Part shown: piece by piece, positions 1-7,700 of the stretch
Position numbering within the stretch: the first letter of the stretch is position 1
Layout of the letters: each line of letters begins with the position of its first letter
Assembly: GCA_019415525.1 (NCBI GenBank)
Contig: DXZA01000091.1
Span: 1-8,677 of the forward strand
Direction: 5' to 3'
Origin: Tyzzerella sp.
GTDB taxonomy: Bacteria; Bacillota; Clostridia; Lachnospirales; Anaerotignaceae
Length of the DNA: 8,677 nt
The notes under the pieces: generated by a model
Told to the model about the DNA's origin: nothing
The model's database searches: none
Seen by the model: only the letters and a program-made list of their open reading frames with translations
Translations under genes and position numbers: made by a program

Positions 1-15
1 ATATAATGCACAAAT

Positions 16-55
16 AAAAAACAGGTTAGTCAAATTATTGACTAACCTGTTTTTT
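16..55 (-). terminator. Intrinsic terminator, perfect 18-bp hairpin
   Basis: Positions 16-33 and 38-55 are exact reverse complements around a 4-nt loop (34-37). The core contains ACAGGTTAGTCA, and the arms end in A6 on one side and T6 on the other, so the structure can terminate transcription in either direction. It lies just downstream of the Rrf2 gene and the small PilT-like frame, both on the minus strand, and is the natural end of that unit. It could also serve a plus-strand-facing gene beyond the left edge. Confidence 0.9.
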
Positions 56-96
56 ATACTACAAATTATTATATACAAAATGTTACCTAATCATTT

Positions 97-225
97 CTAT
101 TTTCTTGCCATCTGATTTGGATTTATACTGTAACCTAATGTATTTTCATAAGAAATTATACCTTTTTTATACAACCTCAATATCTTTCTATCAATATGCA
201 TATTGGGCAGTATAATTTTTACCAT
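97..225 (-). pseudogene. Probable remnant of a PilT-like type IV pilus retraction ATPase (C-terminus only)
   Basis: This is an open frame of 42 codons from ATG at 225 to TAG at 97, with a possible GTG one codon upstream. Residues 18-42 read LYKKGIISYENTLGYSINPN followed by QMARK. This resembles the end of PilT/GspE-family ATPases, where a Met-x-x-(Leu/Met)-Asp segment is followed by L-x-x-L-x-x-x-G-x-Ile-(S/T)-x-E-x-A and then an N-P pair. The resemblance is from memory of the family and was not searched. Nothing of the ATPase core (Walker A, Asp box, Walker B, His box) is present, because the frame starts 10 nt after the Rrf2 stop and meets an in-frame TAG inside the Rrf2 gene. No convincing ribosome binding site precedes it. 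I therefore read it as a 5'-deleted gene remnant. The alternative is a genuine 42-residue peptide cotranscribed with Rrf2, or chance similarity. Confidence 0.42.
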
Positions 226-235
226 CACTATAATA

Positions 236-643
236 CTATTTTTTATCTAAAAGATATTTTATAGTTATACTTTTAAGTTTAATATTAAGTTCATTACTTA
301 TTTCACAAAAAGCACATCTTACAGGACAAGTAGCAGCAGCATCTCTGGAACAACATTGTGCATCATCTATACATCCATTTATATTTAAACTTTTCTCTGT
401 AAGACTTAAGATATCATATAAAGTGATATTCTCTGGTTTTTTTGCAAGTCTATATCCACCATTTGCTCCTTGTATAGTCTCTATAATACCAGATAATCTA
501 AGGGATTTTGTAAGTTTAGAAAGATACCCTGCCGGAACACACATTACTTCTTCTATTTCTTTTGCTGAACAATTTCTTTTTCTATTTTGTGCTAAATATA
601 GTACTGTTCTTATAGCATAGTCACTAGTTATATTAAATTGCAT
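236..643 (-). CDS. Rrf2-family transcriptional regulator with a cysteine cluster
   Basis: A 135-residue winged-helix DNA-binding protein of the Rrf2 family (relatives IscR, NsrR, CymR). It begins with the family signature MQFNITSDYAIRTVLYLA (residues 1-18). A helix-turn-helix follows at about 27-50, then the wing G-A-N-G-G-Y-R-L-A at 59-67. The dimerisation and sensor part carries Cys91, 97, 98, 106, 110 and 113, in the region where IscR and NsrR bind an Fe-S cluster through three cysteines. CymR-like members lack such a cluster, so a redox, Fe-S or NO sensor is favoured here, but the effector cannot be assigned. I chose ATG 643 because GGAAGGTG (649-656) lies 5 nt upstream of it. The in-frame TTG at 658 overlaps that site and would add five residues. 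The gene has its own promoter, follows the terminator of the surface-protein gene, and is probably autoregulated. Its targets are not visible. Confidence 0.92.
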   Translation of the reverse strand: MQFNITSDYAIRTVLYLAQNRKRNCSAKEIEEVMCVPAGYLSKLTKSLRLSGIIETIQGANGGYRLAKKPENITLYDILSLTEKSLNINGCIDDAQCCSRDAAATCPVRCAFCEISNELNIKLKSITIKYLLDKK

Positions 644-700
644 ATATACACCTTCCAAATCTATTTAAAGTAATAATATTTTTTTAATTAATCATCTTTA

Positions 701-729
701 ATTTTATTCTAAATTGAATAATATGTAAA
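701..729 (-). promoter_or_regulatory. Sigma-A-type promoter of the Rrf2 gene with an overlapping inverted repeat
   Basis: On the minus strand TTTACA (724-729) and TAAAAT (701-706) are separated by exactly 17 bp, close to the vegetative consensus. Transcription would start near 694, leaving a leader of about 50 nt before ATG 643. A 6-bp inverted repeat, TTATTC and GAATAA (704-709 and 716-721, spacer 6), covers the spacer and edge of the -10. It is a plausible operator for autorepression, but it is short and AT-rich and could be chance. Confidence 0.55.
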
Positions 730-785
730 TATTAATATATTATAAAATTTATACACGATTTGAAAAGTTTATTTAAAATCAACTA

Positions 786-821
786 AAAAATAGTGTAATA
801 TAAATACATTACACTATTTTT
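786..821 (-). terminator. Intrinsic terminator of the LPKTN surface-protein gene
   Basis: Positions 786-799 and 808-821 form a perfect 14-bp stem (AAAAATAGTGTAAT and its complement) with an 8-nt loop. It starts 6 nt past the stop codon of the surface-protein gene. On the minus strand the stem ends in a run of T. It separates that gene from the Rrf2 gene downstream. Confidence 0.9.
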
Positions 822-827
822 GTATAT

Positions 828-3800
828 TTATTTGATTTTTTTAATTTTTTTAATATTGCAAATTAATATACCAAAAAGGCTTAATATAGCCATACAAGAC
901 CATATTATTATATTTGAATTATCATTTGTTTTTGGCAATAAATCAGTTTTAGACTGTTCAATAGGTTCAACTACTTTATTAACTTCATCATTAGGTAAAT
1001 TTATATTAGTTTGTGGAACTTCTTCTTCTGGAATTAATACTTCTTCTGGTGTTTCAACCGGTTCTTCCACAGGTTCTTCAATAGGAGTTTCAGTAGGATC
1101 TTTATCTGGCTCTTCAAAATCTACCTTAGGTGTGTCTTCGTCAGGAATTTCAGTATCATCTGGATATGTTGGTGTTATTGTTTCTCCACCATTATTTCTA
1201 TAGGTGTTTGTAATAACAAATCCATCACTTGTATTTCCTGTTATAGAAGTAATAAAATCTTTTATTTCTTCCTCTTCAACAGTATATACATATTTATTTC
1301 CTTCACTATCTTTTAATGGCTGATTTTCAAATATACCTTTCCAATCGCTTTTATTTGTAATTTCTATAGATTCTATTCTCTTACCATTTTGTAATAACCA
1401 AACTGTTATACTACTTGGAGCATCTTCAACATAAGCCATATTTGACCATTCTTTTTTAACAGATATATCAATATCATCCTCAACAGTAGGTGGTACATCT
1501 GGATTGTCTGGTGGTATAATAGGCTCATTTGAAAGTGATAAAATCAAAGCTATTCCAAAAGAAAATCCCCTTGTCTGAGTTACATTTGAAAAATTATCAC
1601 CTTGAAAATCTAATACAACATTATTAAATTTAATAGTATTTTCATTATTTTCAACTGTTTTATTTAATTCAGAAGATTTTATTCCTTTTAAAATATTATT
1701 TTCACCTAATACAGATTTAAAGCTATTTTCTGCCTCGTCAGTATGCACACTCCAATCATAAAGTGAAATTTTTTCCATACTATCATCAAAACTATATAAA
1801 AGGCCATTTTTATATATATAATCTTTTAATAATTGGTCCAATTCATTATATGTTTCAATAGGAGCATAACCTAAATTATTATCCTGATAAATTAACTCAT
1901 TATATAAGCCATTATCTATTTTCTCCTGTGTATCGAATTTATCGCCAAATTCTCTACCCTTAGGACCATACCATACATCTGTTTTTTTATTAAAATGTGT
2001 CCATATTGTTTTTATGGCATAATCATCAAAATCTGTTATTGATGTAATATTACCATATGTATCAGGATAATTAGTTTTAAAGTAATATAATAAATATGCA
2101 GGATATGTAAACATATCTTCTTCAGATGAATAATCTGTATTTTTCAACACGTTTTTATACTCTTCATCATTTTCATAAACTTCTTTAATTTTATCATCTA
2201 CATAAACTAATTCTGCTAATGTTGATTCACTATCATGTCCATCATTAGAAACTATATCCCAATTATATAATTTTTGAAGTGGTTCATTTGCTATACGGAA
2301 AAGTTTATCTGCTAAATAATTATTATAATTATATGATTTACTATTTTCATCTTTAACAGTAATATCATATCCAACAATATATAAATTTTCGCCTGTTGTA
2401 TTTTCAACAACAAATTTACCATTTATAATATCACCAGGTAAAACTTTTTCATCTGGGAACATTTGTGAAGTAATATCTACAAGCATACCACCATCAATAT
2501 TGGGGTTAGGTATAAATTCAGAAATTTCAATTTTAGGTATAAGCTGTACATTTATACTACCACTTGTTATTTTAGATGAATCATAAGCAATAGCATTTTC
2601 TTTTTGTTCGTCAGTTGTTGTATCAGTTAAAACGCCTTCTGAGTTAATATCAAAGCTACCTTGAAATGTAACATAATTATCAGAAGATATTTCATAAATA
2701 TATGAGACAGTTTCTTCTTTTGAAATAGGAATATCATATATACCATTTTCATTTTTTTCTAATACAGTATTATCTGATGTATTTGTAATTACAGTAACAG
2801 TATTTTCTGTATCTGAAATAATATTTAATGGCACACTTACTTTTGATGCAGGCGCTAAATATACTTGATATCCTGCTGTTGAAGAATTTACAATATTTTC
2901 TGCTTTTGCATCTTCATCTTCTGCCCAAGTTAATTTATTACCATCAACAGAAATACTTCCTTTTGCTGTTTCATAACCTGCTATTGAAACTTCATAATAA
3001 TAAATATTCTGCTCTGTTGTTTCTCCATTAACTATAATTTTTGACGGAAAACTTACAGATATAGTACCACCTGAAGAATAACTATAAACACCTAATTTAC
3101 TTCCATCACTTCTATAAAAACTAACAGCTTTTGCTGTTTCTTCTTCCGTTAATCCTGATGGTTGTAATACCTTAAAAAACTTACGTGAATATGAAGAACT
3201 TGTAACTTCTATATCATCACAAGCAACTATCATATATTCTCCATCTTGTTCAAGTATTTCTGCTCCGGATGGGGCATCTGTAATAAGATTTTCAACTTTT
3301 CCATTATCACTTACTGTAAATTCACCTGTTACGGCAGATACATTTGATTTAAAAGAAATGTTCATAACAAATTCATATTCACCGGCTGATAACTGAAATC
3401 CCTCTGAACAATCTCCATAACTTAAAGGAGCAAAATAATTAGAATAATTCCATTCATTTGTCCCTTTTTCTCTAAAACTTACTGCTGAATATCTAACTGT
3501 TCCATTATGTGTAGAAGGAATATTATTTCCAAAATATACAGTTGTTGTATTTGATGATAATATTTCACCATTATTAGAAATATAACACTCATCTGTATGT
3601 GTATGACCATTATTTTCCTCTAAACCACATATATATTCACCACCTGTACAATAACATTCTCCTGTATGTACATGTCCTTCTGATTCTACTAAGCCACAAG
3701 CAATAACATTTTCTGTTTTATAACAATCTTCTGTATGTACATGTTCTTCTTTATCACAGTTTAATATATATTCATAACAACTATCTGTATGAACATGTCC

Positions 3801-4256
3801 TTCTGGTATGTTACAATTTAATACACTTTCTGTTTTATAACAATCTTCATTATGTGTATGTAATTCATTTTCTTCATTTGTACATACAAGTGTTTTTTCT
3901 TCAACATAACAATCATCACTATGTTCATGTATCTGGCTATCATTATTACCACAGACCATTATTTTATCATAACACTCATCTGTATGTTCATGAGCCTCTA
4001 TACCACAATTTAATACACTTTCTTCTTTATAACAACTTTCATTATGTGTATGACTTTGCTGCTCAACCAATGAACAAATTAATTCACCACCTTTACATAT
4101 ACAATCCTCATTGTGAATATGTCCATCACTTTCTTCCAAATTACATATTAGTTTCTTAGATTCATTTTCATTTCCATAAACATTACTTAACATAGTGGAA
4201 AATAACATGAAAAAAATCATAAAACCCGAAAATAATCTTTTAAGTTTTATCGACAT
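828..4256 (-). CDS. Large sortase-anchored surface protein with nine Cys/His repeats, Cna-B domain and LPKTN signal
   Basis: A 1142-residue exported wall protein. The signal peptide is residues 1-28 (K-L-K-R, hydrophobic core, then V-Y-G). Residues 38-225 hold nine units of C-x(4-8)-H-x-H-x3-C, usually followed by Tyr. Residues 363-575 are two tandem beta domains of about 100 residues. Residues 578-905 match no family I recognise: a beta-type start with V-L-P-G-D, then a helical, Tyr/Asp-rich stretch. Residues 928-1018 are a Cna-B fold with V-K-K-E-W, Y-T-V-E-E and I-T-N-T-Y, the usual places of the isopeptide Lys, catalytic Glu and Asn. A Pro/Glu stalk (1029-1080) leads to LPKTN (1107-1111), a hydrophobic segment (1115-1133) and the basic tail K-K-I-K-K-I-K. 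This is a complete sorting signal with Asn in place of the usual Gly. The start is set by GGGGG 6 nt upstream of ATG 4256. It is probably an adhesin or structural protein; ligand unknown. No sortase is nearby. Confidence 0.93.
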   Translation of the reverse strand: MSIKLKRLFSGFMIFFMLFSTMLSNVYGNENESKKLICNLEESDGHIHNEDCICKGGELICSLVEQQSHTHNESCYKEESVLNCGIEAHEHTDECYDKIMVCGNNDSQIHEHSDDCYVEEKTLVCTNEENELHTHNEDCYKTESVLNCNIPEGHVHTDSCYEYILNCDKEEHVHTEDCYKTENVIACGLVESEGHVHTGECYCTGGEYICGLEENNGHTHTDECYISNNGEILSSNTTTVYFGNNIPSTHNGTVRYSAVSFREKGTNEWNYSNYFAPLSYGDCSEGFQLSAGEYEFVMNISFKSNVSAVTGEFTVSDNGKVENLITDAPSGAEILEQDGEYMIVACDDIEVTSSSYSRKFFKVLQPSGLTEEETAKAVSFYRSDGSKLGVYSYSSGGTISVSFPSKIIVNGETTEQNIYYYEVSIAGYETAKGSISVDGNKLTWAEDEDAKAENIVNSSTAGYQVYLAPASKVSVPLNIISDTENTVTVITNTSDNTVLEKNENGIYDIPISKEETVSYIYEISSDNYVTFQGSFDINSEGVLTDTTTDEQKENAIAYDSSKITSGSINVQLIPKIEISEFIPNPNIDGGMLVDITSQMFPDEKVLPGDIINGKFVVENTTGENLYIVGYDITVKDENSKSYNYNNYLADKLFRIANEPLQKLYNWDIVSNDGHDSESTLAELVYVDDKIKEVYENDEEYKNVLKNTDYSSEEDMFTYPAYLLYYFKTNYPDTYGNITSITDFDDYAIKTIWTHFNKKTDVWYGPKGREFGDKFDTQEKIDNGLYNELIYQDNNLGYAPIETYNELDQLLKDYIYKNGLLYSFDDSMEKISLYDWSVHTDEAENSFKSVLGENNILKGIKSSELNKTVENNENTIKFNNVVLDFQGDNFSNVTQTRGFSFGIALILSLSNEPIIPPDNPDVPPTVEDDIDISVKKEWSNMAYVEDAPSSITVWLLQNGKRIESIEITNKSDWKGIFENQPLKDSEGNKYVYTVEEEEIKDFITSITGNTSDGFVITNTYRNNGGETITPTYPDDTEIPDEDTPKVDFEEPDKDPTETPIEEPVEEPVETPEEVLIPEEEVPQTNINLPNDEVNKVVEPIEQSKTDLLPKTNDNSNIIIWSCMAILSLFGILICNIKKIKKIK
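924..938 (-). other. Cell-wall sorting motif LPKTN within the surface protein
   Basis: Residues 1107-1111 read L-P-K-T-N, followed by D-N-S-N, a 19-residue hydrophobic segment and a lysine-rich tail ending the protein. This is the order of a sortase substrate. Position 5 is Asn instead of the canonical Gly of LPxTG, which suggests a sortase tolerant of, or specific for, this variant. The protein is otherwise intact, so sequence decay is unlikely. Confidence 0.8.
1203..1475 (-). other. Cna-B domain of the LPKTN protein
   Basis: Residues 928-1018 begin I-D-I-S-V-K-K-E-W, contain S-I-T-V-W-L-L-Q-N-G and Y-T-V-E-E-E-E-I, and end F-V-I-T-N-T-Y. This is the pattern of a single collagen-binding-protein B repeat. 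In characterised Cna-B domains the first-strand Lys and last-strand Asn form an intramolecular isopeptide bond helped by a central Glu. All three positions look conserved here (Lys934 or 935, Glu994 or 995, Asn1017). The domain would act as a rigid stalk segment below the functional head. Confidence 0.85.
2532..3170 (-). repeat. Internal duplication: two tandem beta domains of about 100 residues in the LPKTN protein
   Basis: Residues about 363-471 and 473-575 share a common plan. The first has Y-Y-Y-E-V-S-I-A-G-Y-E-T-A-K-G-S-I-S-V-D, then D-A-K-A-E-N-I, then Y-Q-V-Y-L-A-P. The second has Y-I-Y-E-I-S-S-D-N-Y-V-T-F-Q-G-S-F-D-I-N, then E-Q-K-E-N-A-I, then I-N-V-Q-L-I-P. Conserved positions and spacing show a duplication that has since diverged. 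I do not recognise the domain with certainty; it resembles the carboxypeptidase-regulatory or PEGA type of surface beta-sandwich. Confidence 0.65.
3582..4145 (-). repeat. Nine-unit Cys/His (C...HxHxxxC[Y]) repeat array of the LPKTN protein
   Basis: The units lie at residues 38-52, 61-75, 84-95, 102-116, 125-139, 148-160, 167-178, 187-201 and 210-224. Each has one leading Cys, an H-x-H pair 5-9 residues later, and a Cys four residues after the second His. Tyr usually follows; unit 1 has Ile. Two extra cysteines occur at 54 and 203, each right after a unit. The two Cys and two His per unit could bind one divalent metal, or the two cysteines could form a disulfide after export. Such arrays are widespread in surface proteins of gut Firmicutes, but I know of no established function. 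Confidence 0.9.
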
Positions 4257-4336
4257 ACTCTACCCCCTTTTATTAAAATTATAATATACAACATTGTTAC
4301 TATCATTAATATGACTTTCAAGGTTGCATTTATTAC

Positions 4337-4364
4337 ATTATAACATAATTTTAATAATTTACAA
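4337..4364 (-). promoter_or_regulatory. Promoter of the LPKTN surface-protein gene, with extended -10
   Basis: On the minus strand TTGTAA (4359-4364), a 16-bp spacer and TATAAT (4337-4342) form a vegetative-type promoter. TGT directly before the -10 (4343-4345) gives the extended -10 TGTTATAAT. The start site would be near 4330, leaving a leader of about 73 nt. The -35, spacer length and extended -10 are identical to those of the SLH gene promoter at 8372-8399. Confidence 0.7.
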
Positions 4365-4630
4365 TTATAATATATTTAATTACGTATTATGATAAGTTAA
4401 TGCATTATTAAAACAAATAAAAGTAATTTTATAAGTAAAATTCTAATAGTTAGTTGCATTCATTTCATATAGAAGAAAAACATGAAATAGAATTTTAAAA
4501 AAAATATATATACTATTGTTATTATCATATACACAAATAAAATTATCTTTTGTTTTAAACTATATCTTTTTAATTAAAATTCTCATATTACTAAAGTTAA
4601 ACATTTAATAATATGTTAATTTAACAAAAA

Positions 4631-4665
4631 AGAACTACTATTTGAAAAATTCAAATAGTAGTTCT
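4631..4665 (-). terminator. Intrinsic terminator of the SLH surface-protein gene
   Basis: Positions 4631-4646 and 4650-4665 are a perfect 16-bp stem (AGAACTACTATTTGAA and its complement) with a 3-nt loop. On the minus strand a T5 tract follows directly. It begins 47 nt after the stop codon of the SLH gene and isolates it from the LPKTN gene. Confidence 0.93.
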
Positions 4666-4712
4666 CTAATAAATTTACTCAATATTTATAAACAAATTTC
4701 TAATCTATTTAT

Positions 4713-7700
4713 TTAATTTTCAATAATACCAGTCCATATTTCATGAATTCCATCTTCAGTATATTCATAAGTATGACTATTAGAAGCCTCTTGCATAGCT
4801 AAATAATACCATCTACCTTCAGTATTATCAGGCCATCTAATCATATCATCAAGAAGAGCATCTTCATTTTCAGGTAAACGATGTAAAACATTATTTATCA
4901 AAGTCACAGCTTCTGCACGAGTAATATTATTATTTGGCTTATATGTACCATCAGGATTACCATTAACCCAACCATTTTGTGCAGCAGAGTTAATCTCATC
5001 TTTTGCCCAATGCCCTGAAATATCAGTAAACATATCCTCTCCAAAATATGGTGCAAAATCAAAACGAGCTGCAATCGCTGCAAATTCTGCACGAGTAATT
5101 GGACGATTTGGTTCAAATGTTGTTTCAGTTACACCTTTAATGATATCAAGTTCAGTTAATACCTTAACAGATTCTGCATACCAAGCACTTTCATTTATAT
5201 CTGTAAATTTATTTTTTTGATTTGTTACACTATCTCTAACAGAATCATCTAATAATCTATAGAAAATTGCAGCTGTTTCTGCACGAGTGATATAATTTTC
5301 TGGACGAATAGTACTATCTTCATAACCAAAGATATATGCAAAATGGTCTGTACCATTTAATATTTCTGGAATTGGAGCAAGTGGTACATCTTCATCTTCA
5401 ATATTAGTTCCACCACCACTACTACTTCCTCCACCACTACTTCCTCCTGATGTACGACGCTTTACTTGCACTGTACATTTATCATCTGAAGGCATATAGT
5501 TATTATTGCCAGCATAATCTACAGTAAATTCATAATTTGTAGTAGAGTTAGGTAAATTTACTGTATATGTTCCATCACCATTATCAGTTATAGTAATATT
5601 AGGTTGATTACAGCTAACTGTAACTTTAGCACCCTCTGGTATTTTTGATTTATCAACTGTTAATTTTACAGTTCCACCACCTGTTAATGTAGATTTATCC
5701 GGAGTTATTGTAACAGATGTTTCAACAGGTATAATTTTAAATGCTATAGTTGCAGTTGCATTATACTTTGTTATACTTGCTAAGTAATCGCCTGCATCAA
5801 TAGGTTCGGATTCAAGTGCAGTTTCTCCCTGAACATATAAGATGGTAAGATTTTTATCAAACCAGTTTTCTGAATATTCTACATCTGCCCCATGAACTTG
5901 TCCATCATAAATGTACTCAGGTTTTGATGTAATTGTTGCAGTTCCATGAATGCTTTCACAATTTGTTGTTTTATGATTTGAACAATCTTGAACTATTTGA
6001 GCAGTGTTCTCTGGATTAACAGTATATGAATATTCATGTTCATAAATATGATTGATATAATCTTTTTCGTTTGAAGTTTTAAACACTTCATGGCTACCAG
6101 TATCTGAACCCATAAATGTTTTAAATATAGGGCTTAAATCTAAATCAGTTTCAAAGCCTTGGTCAACATTTTGAACCCAGAATATATCAGTATATCCGCC
6201 GTTTTCATTTAACAGGTAACAAACTTCACCACTATTAAATTGTTCCATTGCTTTTCCATATATTGAAGCAAAAGAGCCTTGATTTCCATTAGAAACAGCT
6301 GGTAAATCTTCTGTTTCTAAGTAATAATAGCAGTTACTTATTGTGCCATAACTACTATTGAGTTTGTTGTTTCCGCAAAAGCCACCGACATTGCTGCTAC
6401 CTGTTACTGTGCCTGTGCTGTAACAATTTTTAATCGTACCACGATAATCGTATGTATTATTTCCGCAAAAGCCACCAACATTACTGTTACCTATTACTGT
6501 ACCTGTGCTATAACAATTTTCGATTGTACCAGAATTATTTAATGCGTTATTTCCACAAAGTCCTCCGACATCATTATTGCCTGTTACATCACCAGTGCTA
6601 TAACAACTTGAAACTTTACCAGCATTTGCTCCACATACTCCTCCAATCATACTTGTTTGAGTTGGAGCATTTATAGTGCCATTGTTAACACAATTGTTTA
6701 TATTACTTGCTTTATATCGGGACATTCCACATATACCACCAATGTATTTAAAAGCCCCTGAACCGTTACATTCAACAGTAATAGAACCATTATTAGTACA
6801 GTTTGTGATTCCATATGATGTACTTCCGGTTGATGCATTTGAACCACAAATACCACCTATACTACCTGCATTAGAATTTTCAGAAATTGCTTCTATTTTA
6901 CCATTATTGGTACAGTCAATAGTATTGGCATCTTGACTATAACCACAAATGCCACCTATGTAAGATACACTACCAGTTATATAGCCTTCATTTGTACAGT
7001 TTTCAACGGTTCCACTACTGTCGCTTCTTCCACAAATACCACCAACATATGACTCACCTTGTACCATACCATGGTTAGAGCTATTTGTTATATTTCCTCC
7101 ATCATTATAACCACAGATACCACCTAAACGCTTGCCTTCAAGTCCTAATACTGTACCATAGTTAACACATGATTCGATAGTTCCTTTATTATAGCCACAA
7201 ATACTACCACAGTTACTTTCAAAAAAGAGCGAACCCCAAGAACCATTACCAAAATAATTTGTTTCTAAATAGCTGTCCTCTATAGCCAAATTTTTAATAA
7301 CACCCTTTGTGTCCAAATATCCAACAAAGCCCTGGTAATTCTCATCTTCTTCAGCATTATTAATCATATAGATACCACTAATAGTATGACCATTGCCATC
7401 AAATATACCTGAATACTTGTTGATTGAATCACCAATTGATGTCCACTGTTCAAATTCAGATGCATTATTTTCATTTAATGTACCATCACTATTTAACACA
7501 TTTTCATTAAGTACAATATCAGTTGTCAAAATAGCGTTGGCATATAAGTTTTTCTCTATTCCTTGCAATGTTCCATTAACTAAGCCTGCAAACCATTTTA
7601 ATTGCTCAGCTGTACCAATCTGATAAACATCACCTACTAACTCTGGTATAGATGTTGAGTTCATAGTAAGATTCATTTCCAACTTAGATTCATCAACAAC

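Larger units (their letters stand above)
4257..4712. other. Gene-free region between the two surface-protein genes
   Basis: This stretch of 456 bp lies upstream of the LPKTN gene and downstream of the SLH gene. It holds the ribosome binding site GGGGG (4263-4267), a leader of about 73 nt, the promoter at 4337-4364 and the hairpin terminator at 4631-4665. Between 4365 and 4620 the DNA is about nine-tenths A+T. I see no coding frame longer than about 22 codons, no RNA gene and no mobile-element ends. A 7-bp inverted repeat (4462-4468 and 4482-4488) is the only other structure and is weak. Confidence 0.8.

Noticed and set aside
644..658. TTG at 658 as start of the Rrf2 gene
   Set aside because: The TTG overlaps the ribosome binding site GGAAGGTG, which sits correctly for the ATG at 643; the family also normally begins at the M-Q-F/K segment.
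820..1203. Plus-strand 127-codon frame rich in Gly and Ser
   Set aside because: It is antisense to the C-terminus and Pro/Glu stalk of the LPKTN gene; its Ser/Gly repeats are mirror products of the stalk codons, and there is no ribosome binding site.
3854..4159. Plus-strand 101-codon frame rich in His and Tyr
   Set aside because: It is the complement of the Cys/His repeat array in the LPKTN gene; the composition follows from the repeated codons, not from a real protein.
4462..4488. Inverted repeat ATTTCAT / ATGAAAT with 13-nt loop
   Set aside because: Seven A/T-rich base pairs with a long loop are expected by chance in DNA of this composition, and nothing lines up with it.
4465..4535. Minus-strand frame of about 22 hydrophobic codons as a small toxin-like peptide
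   Set aside because: No ribosome binding site, no partner RNA or promoter, and Ile/Phe/Tyr richness is what random AT-rich DNA gives.
6370..6639. CRISPR-like array because of regular repeats
   Set aside because: The 90-bp period has no unique spacers of constant length, and the repeats are in frame within the SLH protein.
6452..6936. Two plus-strand frames of 74 and 86 codons
   Set aside because: Both lie antisense to the GLUG repeats of the SLH gene and show the compositional bias of that repeat read backwards.
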